A stretch of 64,000 nt of DNA. It comes from Bacillota bacterium. GTDB lineage: Bacteria > Bacillota > Clostridia > Christensenellales > UMGS416. Position numbers and translations under genes: made by a program. Of this stretch, positions 1 to 7,890 are shown piece by piece. Location of the stretch: the NCBI GenBank assembly GCA_023421955.1, contig JAEZSE010000050.1:1-64000 (forward strand). The letters are read 5' to 3'. Below the pieces are notes generated by a model, which saw only the letters and a list, made by a program, of their open reading frames with translations, was not told the DNA's origin and searched no databases. How positions within the stretch are numbered: the first letter of the stretch is position 1; each line of letters begins with the position of its first letter.

Positions 1-260
1 TTGATCTTGTGGGAGCCGGTGTGGTTCAAGTCTTCACGCTTGAGGTAGATTTTTGCGCCACCAAGCGCCTCTGTCATGTTCGTGGCGTAATAGAGCAGCG
101 ACGGTCTGCCGGAATAATTGCGGTTCAAATCATCCAATTCCCGCTGGAAATCAGGGTCTTTGGAATAGCACTCATAGGCACGCTCAATTTCCAGCAGAGT
201 GCTCATCAGCGTTTCCGGCACATACTGCCCGCCGAACTCGCCGTATCGTCCCTTTTTCAT
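1..260 (-). CDS. trpB: Tryptophan synthase beta chain, N-terminal part (cut by window edge)
   Basis: Only the first 86 or so residues are present; the gene runs off the left edge. The protein opens with a GRYGEFGGQYVPETLM-like segment and reaches KREDLNHTGSHKI, where the last lysine is the PLP-binding lysine of TrpB. TrpB condenses indole with serine to make tryptophan, working with TrpA, which is presumably just outside. The ATG at 260 overlaps the trpF stop (TGATG). An AGAGGAGG ribosome binding site lies inside the end of trpF, so translation is coupled. It is the last visible gene of the T-box-controlled trp operon. Confidence 0.96.
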   Translation of the reverse strand, partial: MKKGRYGEFGGQYVPETLMSTLLEIERAYECYSKDPDFQRELDDLNRNYSGRPSLLYYATNMTEALGGAKIYLKREDLNHTGSHKI

Positions 261-880
261 CAATTACCTCCTCTGGCCAGCTCGATGAACCGGCCTATCT
301 TGTCATAGTTCTTATTTCCATCGGTTTCCACACCGGAGCTCACATCCACACCCAATGGCTGAAGCATCTGGATCGCCTCGCCAACATTGCCCCCGTGCAG
401 GCCGCCGGCCAGCAGATAGGGTCTTGGAAACCTTGTGAGCAGCCGCCAGTCAAAGGTGTGCCCTGCCCCACCGGGCACGCCATCCACCCAGGCATCGAGC
501 AGCAACAGGTCACAGGCCGATTGCCTTGCGATCTCCAGCGATGCAGCATCCCTCACGCGGACAGCCTGGATCACCGCCACACCCAGCGGCAGCAGCTTGC
601 GCAATGCGGTTATGTAGGAATTGTCCTCACCGCCATGCAACTGTACCGCCTGAAGCCCACACTGCCCGGTAATGGCCGCAACCACCTCCGCCCGCTCGCC
701 CACGAACACGCCCACCGGTACAACCGCTGGATCCAGCCGCGAAATCATTTCTCGAGCTTTCTCCGATGACACCCGCCGGCGGCTTGAGGTGAACACAAAG
801 CCGGCGTAGTCCGGGCGAAAGCAGTTCACTGCATCCACATCCTCAGGCCTCATGAGCCCGCAGATCTTCACCAATGTCAT
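260..880 (-). CDS. trpF: Phosphoribosylanthranilate isomerase
   Basis: 206 residues, normal for TrpF. It converts N-phosphoribosylanthranilate to the carboxyphenylamino-deoxyribulose phosphate used by TrpC. Visible marks are VKICGL at the N-terminus with the catalytic cysteine, VQLHG in the middle, LLLDAW (catalytic aspartate) and LAGGL and VDVSSGVE near the C-terminus, all strands of the TIM barrel. A longer open frame extends upstream inside trpC, but the ATG at 880 gives the canonical MTLVKICGL start and a 4-base ATGA overlap with the trpC stop. TrpC and TrpF are separate proteins here, not fused. Confidence 0.96.
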   Translation of the reverse strand: MTLVKICGLMRPEDVDAVNCFRPDYAGFVFTSSRRRVSSEKAREMISRLDPAVVPVGVFVGERAEVVAAITGQCGLQAVQLHGGEDNSYITALRKLLPLGVAVIQAVRVRDAASLEIARQSACDLLLLDAWVDGVPGGAGHTFDWRLLTRFPRPYLLAGGLHGGNVGEAIQMLQPLGVDVSSGVETDGNKNYDKIGRFIELARGGN

Positions 881-1653
881 GGGCTGCCCCGCAATTCCCG
901 CAGTGCCGCCGCCGCGTCCAGCGCACGCATCAGCGACTCGCCCACCAGAATCGCATCGGCCCCGGCTTCGCGCATGCGGCAGGCGTCCCCGGCGGTGTGG
1001 ATACCGCTTTCGGCCACGGCCAGCACTCCCGCCGGCACGTGTCGGCGCAGCACCTCGAAAGCCGCCAGATCCACCGCCATCGTTTTCAGGTTGCGGTTGT
1101 TGATGCCGATGATAGCGGCGCCGCAGTCGGCGCAACGCTTCACCTCCGTTTCGGTGTGAGCTTCATACAGGCAGGCCAAACTGTATTCGGCGGCCAGCGC
1201 AGAGAGCTCCCGCATCAGCCGGTCGTCCAGGATCGCGGCGATCAGTAGGATCGCGTCTGCTCCGATGGCTCGTGCTCCGATCACCTGCCGGGGATCGATG
1301 ATGAAATCCTTACGCAGCACCGGAAGGCCTATGGCGGCACGCACTTGCGTAAGATACCGGTTACAGCCCTGGAACCAATGGCGCTCGGTGAGCACCGAGA
1401 CTGCTGCCGCGCCACCGGCCTCATACCGCGCGGCGATCCCGACCGGATCAAACTCCCCCGCAATCAGCCCCTGGGAAGGCGACGCCCGCTTCACCTCAGC
1501 GATCACCGAAAGACCGGAGGCCGCAAGGGCCGCGCAGAAATCCCGCACTGGCCCCGCCTCCTGCGCCTGCCGGATGAGCTGCGGCAGTGGCACGGCTTGC
1601 TCTTCCATTTTCAGATCCAGCCGCTTGGCGGCCACGATATCATCGAGTATCAT
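877..1653 (-). CDS. trpC: Indole-3-glycerol phosphate synthase
   Basis: 258 residues, the usual length of a stand-alone TrpC. It closes the indole ring of CdRP by decarboxylation and dehydration. The TIM-barrel motifs are clear: VIAEVKRASPSQG (catalytic Glu and Lys), LRKDFIID (catalytic Lys), GINNRNL, AESGI and ILVGESLM, which forms the phosphate-binding loop. Both ends overlap neighbours by four bases (ATGA), with trpD upstream and trpF downstream, so the four genes trpD-C-F-B form one coupled block. Confidence 0.97.
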   Translation of the reverse strand: MILDDIVAAKRLDLKMEEQAVPLPQLIRQAQEAGPVRDFCAALAASGLSVIAEVKRASPSQGLIAGEFDPVGIAARYEAGGAAAVSVLTERHWFQGCNRYLTQVRAAIGLPVLRKDFIIDPRQVIGARAIGADAILLIAAILDDRLMRELSALAAEYSLACLYEAHTETEVKRCADCGAAIIGINNRNLKTMAVDLAAFEVLRRHVPAGVLAVAESGIHTAGDACRMREAGADAILVGESLMRALDAAAALRELRGSP

Positions 1654-2675
1654 GCAGAAACCTCCAGCACCTGTTGCGAAGCAGCCTTGTATTGCTCCAG
1701 CTTTTTCATCGCCGCGCCGGAGTCGATGGTCTCACAGGCGAGCGCCAGGCCCGTCTTGATCGTGGGGGCAATGCCGGCGATATATAGCGCTGCCGCCGAA
1801 TTCAATACCGTGATATCTCGCTTGGGCCCTAGCTGGCCTTTCAGGATGGACAGCAAGATCTGGGCATTCAGCGCGGCATCACCACCCCGGATGTCCTCCA
1901 AGCCCGCAGGCTTGATACCGAACTGCTCAGGGTGCAACAGGTAACCAGACAACCTGCCGCCCCGCACCTCGCACACCGTGGTTGGCGTAGAAATGGAGAT
2001 TTCATCCAACCCGTCGTGGCTGTGCACGGCCATGGCGTTTTTCACACCCAGTGTCATCAGCGCCCTTGCCAGCGGCTCCACAAAACGCTCCTCGCACACG
2101 CCCAGCAGCTGGTAAGGTGCGTTGGCCGGGTTGGCAAGGGGCCCCAACAGGTTGAAGACGGTGCGCAGGCCCAGCTCTCGCCGTGGGCCGGCGGCATGCT
2201 TCATCGAGAGGTGATAGGCTGGTGCAAACATAAAGCAGAGTCCGGCCTGTTCAAAGCACCGGGCGGCTTGCTCCTTGGTGAGCGTGATGCTGACCCCCAG
2301 GTTTTCGAGCACGTCCGCTGCGCCACACCGGCTGGAGACGGACCGCCCGCCGTGCTTGGCCACCGGCATGCCCGCCGCTGCCACCACAAACGCCGCCGTG
2401 GTAGAGATGTTGAACGTGTTGGCCCCATCGCCGCCGGTGCCCACGATGTCGATGGCGTCAGCCGAAAGCTGCACATGCTCGGCCTTTTCGCGCATCACCC
2501 TGGCGCAGCCGATGATTTCGTCCGTCGTTTCGCCCTTCATGCGCATGGCGGCCAGAAACGCGCCGATCTGGGCCGATGTGGCCTCGCCGGTCATGATCTC
2601 GGTCATGGCGGCTGCGGCTTCGTCGGCGGTGATATCTTTGCCGGAAATGAGTTTTGAGATGGATTCTTTGATCAT
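1650..2675 (-). CDS. trpD: Anthranilate phosphoribosyltransferase
   Basis: 341 residues. It transfers phosphoribose from PRPP to anthranilate. The PRPP loop IVGTGGDGANTFNIST and the segment KHGGRSVSSRCGAADVLENL are diagnostic; most homologues read KHGNR at the second site, so the glycine is a small departure. It has an N-terminal helical domain (about residues 1-70) followed by the alpha/beta domain. It is not fused to TrpG, which is the preceding gene 229 bases upstream. That gap holds two inverted copies of a dispersed GC-rich repeat. A CCTCC complement just ahead of the ATG serves as ribosome binding site. Confidence 0.97.
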   Translation of the reverse strand: MIKESISKLISGKDITADEAAAAMTEIMTGEATSAQIGAFLAAMRMKGETTDEIIGCARVMREKAEHVQLSADAIDIVGTGGDGANTFNISTTAAFVVAAAGMPVAKHGGRSVSSRCGAADVLENLGVSITLTKEQAARCFEQAGLCFMFAPAYHLSMKHAAGPRRELGLRTVFNLLGPLANPANAPYQLLGVCEERFVEPLARALMTLGVKNAMAVHSHDGLDEISISTPTTVCEVRGGRLSGYLLHPEQFGIKPAGLEDIRGGDAALNAQILLSILKGQLGPKRDITVLNSAAALYIAGIAPTIKTGLALACETIDSGAAMKKLEQYKAASQQVLEVSA

Positions 2676-2760
2676 GGTGGGCCTCCTTTGGTAGTAGTCG
2701 GTAGCTAGTAACCAGTAGTCGTTTTACTCTTCGTGGATAAGCGTGCTCTGTCATCCGTTC

Positions 2761-2814
2761 AAATCCCCCCTGGCTTCTGCAGAAGCCATCACCCCTTCTT
2801 AAGGGGGGTAGGGA
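2761..2814 (+). repeat. Dispersed GC-rich hairpin repeat, family A, copy 1
   Basis: Left arm AAATCCCCCCTG, a perfect small palindrome (GGCTTC/GAAGCC), then a degenerate ATCACCCCTT and a short spacer, ending AAGGGGGGTAGGGA. The same arms with different palindromes occur at 2846, 10560 and 42412. It sits between trpG and trpD and faces copy 2 in inverted orientation. Confidence 0.8.
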
Positions 2815-2845
2815 TTCGTCTCGTTCATGGGTGAAGCCCATCCCC

Positions 2846-2900
2846 TCCTTACCCTCCCTTGATAAGGGGGGATGCCCTCCGAAGAGGGCAGGGGGGATTT
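2846..2900 (-). repeat. Dispersed GC-rich hairpin repeat, family A, copy 2
   Basis: On the minus strand it reads AAATCCCCCCTG, palindrome GCCCTC/GAGGGC, CATCCCCCCTT, a 4-base spacer, then AAGGGAGGGTAAGGA. It ends four bases after the trpG stop codon. Together with copy 1 it forms an inverted pair in the trpG-trpD gap. The long stems could fold in the trp mRNA. Confidence 0.8.
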
Positions 2901-2904
2901 CAAG

Positions 2905-3492
2905 TCAGGCAGTGACAGGGTGAGCATACTCCAGAAAATTCCTCACCATCTCCATCCCCCGCTCAGTCAGCACCGACTCGGGGTGGAACTGGATGCCGAA
3001 CACCGGGCGAACGCGATGGGCCAGGCCCATGATCACGCCGTCGGTGGTCTCGGCGGTGATGGCAAGCTCTTCAGGCAGGCTTTCGCGCTCCACCACAAGC
3101 GAGTGGTAGCGGCCCACACGGAGCACCGGCGGCAGGCCGTGGAAGATCGGGCAACCGGAGGCAATGTGGGTGTCGGTGGCCTTGCCGTGCACGGGACCAG
3201 CAGGTGCGCGGAGCACCCGGCCGCCATAGGCCTCGCCGATGGCCTGGTGCCCCAGGCATACACCGAGGATCGGGAATTGAGCGCCAAGCCTGCGGATCAC
3301 TTCAATGGTGATGCCGGCGTTGGCGGGGTATCCGGGGCCCGGCGACAGGATGATGTGGCTGGGGTTCATCCGGCGGATATCGTCAATATCAAGCTTGTCG
3401 TTGCGCACCACGGTGATCTCAGGGTTGATCATGCCGGCGTATTGATAGAGGTTGTAGGTGAAGGAATCATAGTTGTCGATCAGCAGGATCAT
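2905..3492 (-). CDS. trpG: Anthranilate synthase glutamine amidotransferase subunit
   Basis: 195 residues, a class I glutamine amidotransferase. It supplies ammonia from glutamine to TrpE. The nucleophile elbow GVCLGHQAIGE (Cys) and the FGIQFHPES segment (His, Glu of the triad) are intact, as is the oxyanion motif SPGPGYP. The ATG lies two bases after the trpE stop with GGGGG just upstream. The family is close to PabA, so the subunit may also serve aminodeoxychorismate synthase, but the operon position argues for tryptophan synthesis. Confidence 0.95.
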   Translation of the reverse strand: MILLIDNYDSFTYNLYQYAGMINPEITVVRNDKLDIDDIRRMNPSHIILSPGPGYPANAGITIEVIRRLGAQFPILGVCLGHQAIGEAYGGRVLRAPAGPVHGKATDTHIASGCPIFHGLPPVLRVGRYHSLVVERESLPEELAITAETTDGVIMGLAHRVRPVFGIQFHPESVLTERGMEMVRNFLEYAHPVTA

Positions 3493-3494
3493 CG

Positions 3495-4967
3495 TCAGCC
3501 CCCCACTTCCTGAAGCGCCTTGAGGAGCGCTCCGGCTTTGCTCAGCGATTCTTCATATTCAGTTTCGGGCACCGAGTCGGCCACAATGCCGGCCCCGGCC
3601 TGCACATGGGCAAAACCGTCCTTGAACAGGATCGTGCGGATCGTGATGCAGCAATCCAGGTTGCCGTCAAAGGAGAGGTAGCCGATGGCCCCGCCATAAG
3701 GGCCCCGGCGGGTGGGCTCCAGCTCGTCAATGATCTCCATCGCCCGGATCTTTGGCGCACCGGAAAGCGTGCCTGCCGGCAGCACCGCCATCAACGCGTC
3801 GAAAGCCGTGAGGCCCTGCCGGAGCCTGCCTTGCACCGTGGAGCAAATGTGCATCACATGGGAATATTTCAGCACCCGTTTGAGCTCCGTGAGCCTTACA
3901 GAGCCAAACTCAGAGACTTTGCCGATGTCGTTGCGGCCCAGGTCCACCAGCATCATGTGTTCGGCCAACTCCTTTTCGTCGGCCATGAGCTCCGCCTCCA
4001 GCACGGCATCCTGCTCCGGGGTCGCCCCCCGGCGGCGGGTGCCGGCGATGGGGCAGGTCTCCACAATGCCGTCCTCACAACGGGTGAGCATCTCCGGTGA
4101 CGCGCCGGCCACGGTGTAGGTGTCAAATTTCAAGTAGAACATATAGGGCGAGGGGTTGGAAACCCGCAGTCTGCGGTAGACCTCAAAGGGATCGGCGGTG
4201 AACGGCAAGGTCTGCCGCTGTGAGAGCACCACCTGGAAAATGTCGCCGTTCACGATGTATTGTTTGGCACGGTTGACCATGGCGCAATAGTTTTCTTTGC
4301 TCATGTTGCTCTGCGGCTGGTTGCTGGCGACCTGCGCGGCGGGCTGGATCCCGTCGGCCTTCCAGCGGGCACCGTTGATTATGCGGGAAATGGACTCCAG
4401 CCGCTCACAGGCCCGCTGATAATTCACCTCCAGGTCGCCTTTCACTGGCATCTGCACGATGATCGTAAGCTTCTGCCGGAGGTGATCGAAGGCAATCATT
4501 TCATCGGCGATCATGAAGTGGCAGTCAGGCATGCCAAGGTCGTCAGGCGGCGGGTCGGGCAGCCGTTCCACACTGCGCACCATGTCGTAACTGAAGTAGC
4601 CCACCGCCCCGCCGGGCAGCCGGGGCATGCCCTCCACCCTGGGGCTGCGGAAGCGGTCCAGCATGGCCTGCACGATGCGGAAGGGGTTGCCCCTGATCTT
4701 TTCGGCGGTGCCATCGCGATATTGCATCAGCGCCGTGTTGTCACGGATGCGGATCGTGGCAATGGGGTCGCGGCCAATGAAAGAGTAGCGTGCCCATTTC
4801 TCACCGCCCTCCACGCTGTCCAGCAGGAAGCAATAGGGGCTGGTGTCCTTGAAGCGTAAAAACACACTCACCGGCGTCTCGGTGTCGGCCAGCTCGTCCA
4901 TCGCCACGGGCACATAATCGTAGCCCTCCGAAAGCATCTTGACCTGTTCAAATGTTGGGTATGCCAT
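3495..4967 (-). CDS. trpE: Anthranilate synthase component I
   Basis: 490 residues from the ATG at 4967; this start is preferred over a GTG two codons upstream because AGGAG sits nine bases before it. It makes anthranilate from chorismate with TrpG. The N-terminal FLLDSVEGG and RYSFIGRDP segments correspond to the tryptophan feedback site. The C-terminal chorismate-binding domain shows GTLSGAPKIRAMEIIDELE, GPYGGAIGYLSFDG and TIRTILF. First structural gene of the operon, directly behind the T-box terminator, so it is probably controlled both by uncharged tRNA-Trp and by product inhibition. Confidence 0.97.
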   Translation of the reverse strand: MAYPTFEQVKMLSEGYDYVPVAMDELADTETPVSVFLRFKDTSPYCFLLDSVEGGEKWARYSFIGRDPIATIRIRDNTALMQYRDGTAEKIRGNPFRIVQAMLDRFRSPRVEGMPRLPGGAVGYFSYDMVRSVERLPDPPPDDLGMPDCHFMIADEMIAFDHLRQKLTIIVQMPVKGDLEVNYQRACERLESISRIINGARWKADGIQPAAQVASNQPQSNMSKENYCAMVNRAKQYIVNGDIFQVVLSQRQTLPFTADPFEVYRRLRVSNPSPYMFYLKFDTYTVAGASPEMLTRCEDGIVETCPIAGTRRRGATPEQDAVLEAELMADEKELAEHMMLVDLGRNDIGKVSEFGSVRLTELKRVLKYSHVMHICSTVQGRLRQGLTAFDALMAVLPAGTLSGAPKIRAMEIIDELEPTRRGPYGGAIGYLSFDGNLDCCITIRTILFKDGFAHVQAGAGIVADSVPETEYEESLSKAGALLKALQEVGG

Positions 4968-5002
4968 GACCACCCACTCCTTTCCGAAGCTGAAATCAGG
5001 AT

Positions 5003-5041
5003 AAAAAAACGCGCCTGTCCTTGAAACTCAAGGACAGGCGC
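5003..5041 (-). terminator. T-box intrinsic terminator of the trp leader
   Basis: A 14-base-pair perfect stem (GCGCCTGTCCTTGA and its complement, 5011-5024 with 5028-5041), a three-base loop, then seven T on the minus strand. It starts a few bases after the T-box core and ends about 35 bases before trpE. Confidence 0.93.
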
Positions 5042-5289
5042 GATGCCTGCGGTACCACCTTGCTTGACGTTAATAAAACGCCCTGCTCTTTTCAGAGTGC
5101 CAACACACCCCTGGCCGATCACGCCGGCCTGGCGTCGGATATTACCGGCGGCAAAATGCCGCTTTCTCTCCGCCTTCAGGAGCCCATTGTGCTGTGCCGT
5201 GTCCTGCCCCGATTCCACCACCCGGGGCTCTCTGAAAAGGCGTGCGCCAGCTTTACTTCTCCATCAAAAGTTTGGATATTCAGTTGTTG
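5003..5289 (-). promoter_or_regulatory. Tryptophan T-box leader upstream of trpE
   Basis: The minus-strand leader carries the T-box antiterminator core AAGGTGGTACCGC (5049-5061) followed by a strong terminator. Stem I shows the AG bulge AGAGAGC, a distal loop containing GGTGGTGGAA closed by CCCCG/CGGGG, and a returning strand with TGG at 5186-5184 followed by GCTCCTGA. TGG is the tryptophan specifier expected ahead of trpE. Uncharged tRNA-Trp should stabilise the antiterminator and let transcription into trpE-G-D-C-F-B. The UGGU in the antiterminator pairs best with a tRNA ending ACCA, whereas bacterial tRNA-Trp usually has a G discriminator, so that contact would be a G-U wobble. Confidence 0.93.
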
Positions 5290-5295
5290 TGCATT

Positions 5296-5324
5296 AGTTT
5301 AATGCGATAAAGTCGCTTTGTCAA
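5296..5324 (-). promoter_or_regulatory. Sigma-A-type promoter of the trp operon
   Basis: Minus strand TTGACA (5324-5319), 17-base spacer, TAAACT (5301-5296). Transcription would start near 5289, just ahead of the T-box stem I. Confidence 0.85.
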
Positions 5325-5373
5325 GTGTTTTTTAGCGCTCATCCAGTGGGGCACAACCTGAACCAGCCGGCAC

Positions 5374-5799
5374 TCATGCCATCTTGTATATCGAGATGTC
5401 CACCGCTCCCGGCTCATCGCTGCCCATCAATTCGCCCACAAACACACCTGATTCCAAAAAGGAATATTTCCCCCCACAATCCGCGAGAAACCGGGGGGTT
5501 GTTTTGATCACCTGAGTGCCCCACAGGCTGTTGTCAATCACGCCCTCATTTTCCACGGAGATGACCACACCGTCGTCCGTCTCCAGCCAATATTTGGCAA
5601 AAACATGGGAATGCGTGTCATTCAAGCGGGTGTTCCAATCGGCACCGCCTTGGCAAACCTTGCCCCGTATGCCGGGGCCCTCGAAATGACCACCGGTGAT
5701 TGGGATGATCGCAAGCCTTCCGCGAAGGGTGTCTCCTACAGTCAATGGTTCGCCAATCGTCACATGAAGCTTCATGATCAGGTTTGTTTGCAATTCCAT
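5374..5799 (-). CDS. DUF3237-like protein
   Basis: 141 residues from the ATG at 5799, which has GGGAGG five bases ahead. The sequence resembles the DUF3237 family: a beta-rich small protein with segments such as GPGIRGKVCQGGADW, THSHVFAKYWLETDDG and SGVFVGELMG. Family members have no firmly known activity. No signal peptide or membrane segment. It stands alone between the trp leader and the divergent fructokinase gene. Confidence 0.7.
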   Translation of the reverse strand: MELQTNLIMKLHVTIGEPLTVGDTLRGRLAIIPITGGHFEGPGIRGKVCQGGADWNTRLNDTHSHVFAKYWLETDDGVVISVENEGVIDNSLWGTQVIKTTPRFLADCGGKYSFLESGVFVGELMGSDEPGAVDISIYKMA

Positions 5800-5925
5800 A
5801 TGATCCTCCCGTTGAGAACTCGGATACTTCATCTTAACAAGCAAACGCGACTCTGTACAGTGACAGAATGTTGGTATGGCAGGCATTCGCACATCTGAAG
5901 CACACAACAGAGCACATACGGTCGC

Positions 5926-5954
5926 TTGTTCCGGCATCCGGATTTTGGTATGAT
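5926..5954 (+). promoter_or_regulatory. Promoter of the fructokinase gene
   Basis: TTGTTC, 17-base spacer, TATGAT at 5949-5954. The coding start at 5990 lies about 30 bases after the predicted transcription start. Confidence 0.7.
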
Positions 5955-5989
5955 ACGTACAGAAACCCAATGGAGGTCTCCAGGTAACT

Positions 5990-6970
5990 GTGGAAAAAGC
6001 AGTGGCATATGACGTGCTGGCGCTGGGTGAGTTATTGATTGACTTCACGCCGATGGGCACATCTCCCTCTGGCATGCCTGTGTATGAGCAAAACCCAGGC
6101 GGCGCGCCGGCCAATGTGCTGGCAGCTGTGGCCCGGCTAGGTGGCAGCACCTCGTTCATCGGCATGGTGGGAGACGACCAATTCGGTGCCTTTTTGAGAG
6201 ACACATTGGTGCAACGAGGCATCGGCACGGGGGGGCTCTGCTTCACAAGGCAATACAACACCACGTTGGCGTTTGTCCATCTGGATGCGCGTGGTGAGCG
6301 CAGCTTCAGCTTTTACCGCAGCCCCGGCGCTGACCATATGCTCACATCGGAAGATGTGGATCTTTCCCTGATGGAACAGTGCAGCATCTTTCATTTCGGT
6401 TCCCTCTCCCTGGCCAGCGAACCGGCCCGCTCTGCCACGCTGCTGGCCGCCCGTGAGGCAAAGCGCCTGGGAAAGCTGGTGTCATACGACCCCAACTGGC
6501 GGCCGCCGCTCTGGCCCGATGACGTTGCCGCAAAGGCCGGCATGGAGATGGGGATGGAATATGCTGACATACTAAAGATTTCTGATGACGAGCTGCGGTT
6601 CATCACCGGCGAGCAGGACATCGCCCTCGCGGCAGACTTGCTCTATAACAGTGGCATCGCAATCGTGCTGGTGACGATGAGCGCGGCAGGCTGCCACTTC
6701 CGGTGCAAAGCAGGCAGCGCAGAAGTGCCCTCCTTCGCAGTGGATGTGGTGGACACCACCGGTGCCGGTGACGCTTTCCTAGGCGGTTTTCTGTCACATC
6801 TATGCCGGTCCGGCAAAGGGCTGCGGGATTTGAGCCTGTCAGACATGATAGAGATGGTGCGTTTCTCCAATGCCGTGGGCGCGCTATGCGCCACCAAAAA
6901 GGGGGCAATTGGTGCCATGCCCACGCCCGACCAGGTGAGAACACTGCTGGAAACCCAGCCGTTGCATTAA
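5990..6970 (+). CDS. Fructokinase / PfkB-family sugar kinase
   Basis: 326 residues, typical of PfkB-family fructokinases that phosphorylate fructose at C6. The N-terminal LGELLIDFTP, the substrate-side signature NPGGAPANVLAAVARLG, and the C-terminal DTTGAGDAFLGGF with the catalytic aspartate and anion hole are all intact. The start is taken as GTG at 5990, with GGAGG 13 bases upstream and a closer AGG; a second GTG four codons on is possible. The exact sugar cannot be told from motifs, though the pattern is closest to ScrK-type enzymes. Single-gene unit with its own promoter and terminator. Confidence 0.88.
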   Translation: MEKAVAYDVLALGELLIDFTPMGTSPSGMPVYEQNPGGAPANVLAAVARLGGSTSFIGMVGDDQFGAFLRDTLVQRGIGTGGLCFTRQYNTTLAFVHLDARGERSFSFYRSPGADHMLTSEDVDLSLMEQCSIFHFGSLSLASEPARSATLLAAREAKRLGKLVSYDPNWRPPLWPDDVAAKAGMEMGMEYADILKISDDELRFITGEQDIALAADLLYNSGIAIVLVTMSAAGCHFRCKAGSAEVPSFAVDVVDTTGAGDAFLGGFLSHLCRSGKGLRDLSLSDMIEMVRFSNAVGALCATKKGAIGAMPTPDQVRTLLETQPLH

Positions 6971-6985
6971 CCGGTGGCAAAGATT

Positions 6986-7019
6986 AACCCCTCCCGTCAC
7001 CAGACAGGAGGGGTTTTGC
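6986..7019 (+). terminator. Terminator after the fructokinase gene
   Basis: Stem AACCCCTCC (6986-6994) with GGAGGGGTT (7007-7015), then TTG. It lies between convergent genes. Confidence 0.75.
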
Positions 7020-7039
7020 ATTACCGGTCGACAACTGAC

Positions 7040-7849
7040 TTACATACCCATTGAGGGCTTGCCATACTGCCACTCCATCGCCTTTTCAATATATTCATCC
7101 CAGAACGCCCAGTCATGAACGCCCTTGCTTTCCAGATACTCATGCGCAACGCCGATCTTCGTGAGGTATTGATCCATGCTGCGGTTGCGATCCAGAAGGA
7201 AATCCTCCGTACCGCAGGCCATGTAAATTCTGGGCAGCTCAGCGCTGCGGTCCTTCAGCGTTTTGGCCAGGGCCTTCGGGTCTTTGTCACTTCCAAGCAC
7301 TGTTGCAGGCTCACCAAACCAATGCAAATAATAGCTGTAAGGCGCGATGGGGTTGGGGTCACTTTCCTTCATCTGGGCAACCTGGTCGGTGATGAATGCC
7401 GAGGAGAGTGCATAGACCCAGCCAAACACATCGGGCCGTTTCAAGGCGCTGTGGAGAGCTCCGTATCCGCCCATGGAAAGGCCGCCAATTGTGGTGTCTT
7501 CCTTCTTCATAGACAGAGGGAAAACCTTGCGGGTGAATGATACAAGCTCCTCTGTGATGTATTTCTCCATATACTCGCCACGGACCTCATCATCCAGGTA
7601 AAAGCTGTTGCCACCGGAAGGCATCACGACGGCCACGTTGTGCCTCATCGCCAGCGTGGCAATGCGCGAACCATACAGCCAGTCGTTGTTGCTGCCGGAG
7701 TAGCCGTGAAGCAGATAAATTGTTTTGAACGGCTTATCCTCCGTCTTGGGCATGCCGGGGATGTCAGGCTTCTCCACTGGCAAGATCACCGTGAGGGGCA
7801 CAAGCCGCTTGAGCATGGTTGAAAACATCTCAATTTGGAACGTTGCCAT
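7040..7849 (-). CDS. Esterase of the S-formylglutathione hydrolase / tributyrin esterase type
   Basis: 269 residues, alpha/beta hydrolase of the putative esterase (FrmB/EstA-like) family. The nucleophile elbow GGLSMGGYG, the acid in CGTEDFLLD and the histidine in GVHDWAFWDEY form a complete triad. YLLHGYSGSNNDWL holds the oxyanion loop. There is no signal peptide, so it is probably cytoplasmic. The ATG at 7849 has GGAGG eight bases upstream; upstream extensions of the frame lack support. It follows the UroD-like gene by 41 bases, so the two are probably co-transcribed. Confidence 0.85.
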   Translation of the reverse strand: MATFQIEMFSTMLKRLVPLTVILPVEKPDIPGMPKTEDKPFKTIYLLHGYSGSNNDWLYGSRIATLAMRHNVAVVMPSGGNSFYLDDEVRGEYMEKYITEELVSFTRKVFPLSMKKEDTTIGGLSMGGYGALHSALKRPDVFGWVYALSSAFITDQVAQMKESDPNPIAPYSYYLHWFGEPATVLGSDKDPKALAKTLKDRSAELPRIYMACGTEDFLLDRNRSMDQYLTKIGVAHEYLESKGVHDWAFWDEYIEKAMEWQYGKPSMGM

Positions 7850-7890
7850 AAAGGTCACTCCTCCAAACCAGTTTTTGTATCTAGTCAATA

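Noticed and set aside
260..1135. Longer trpF reading frame reaching into trpC
   Set aside because: The first 85 codons overlap trpC out of phase; the ATG at 880 gives the canonical TrpF N-terminus.
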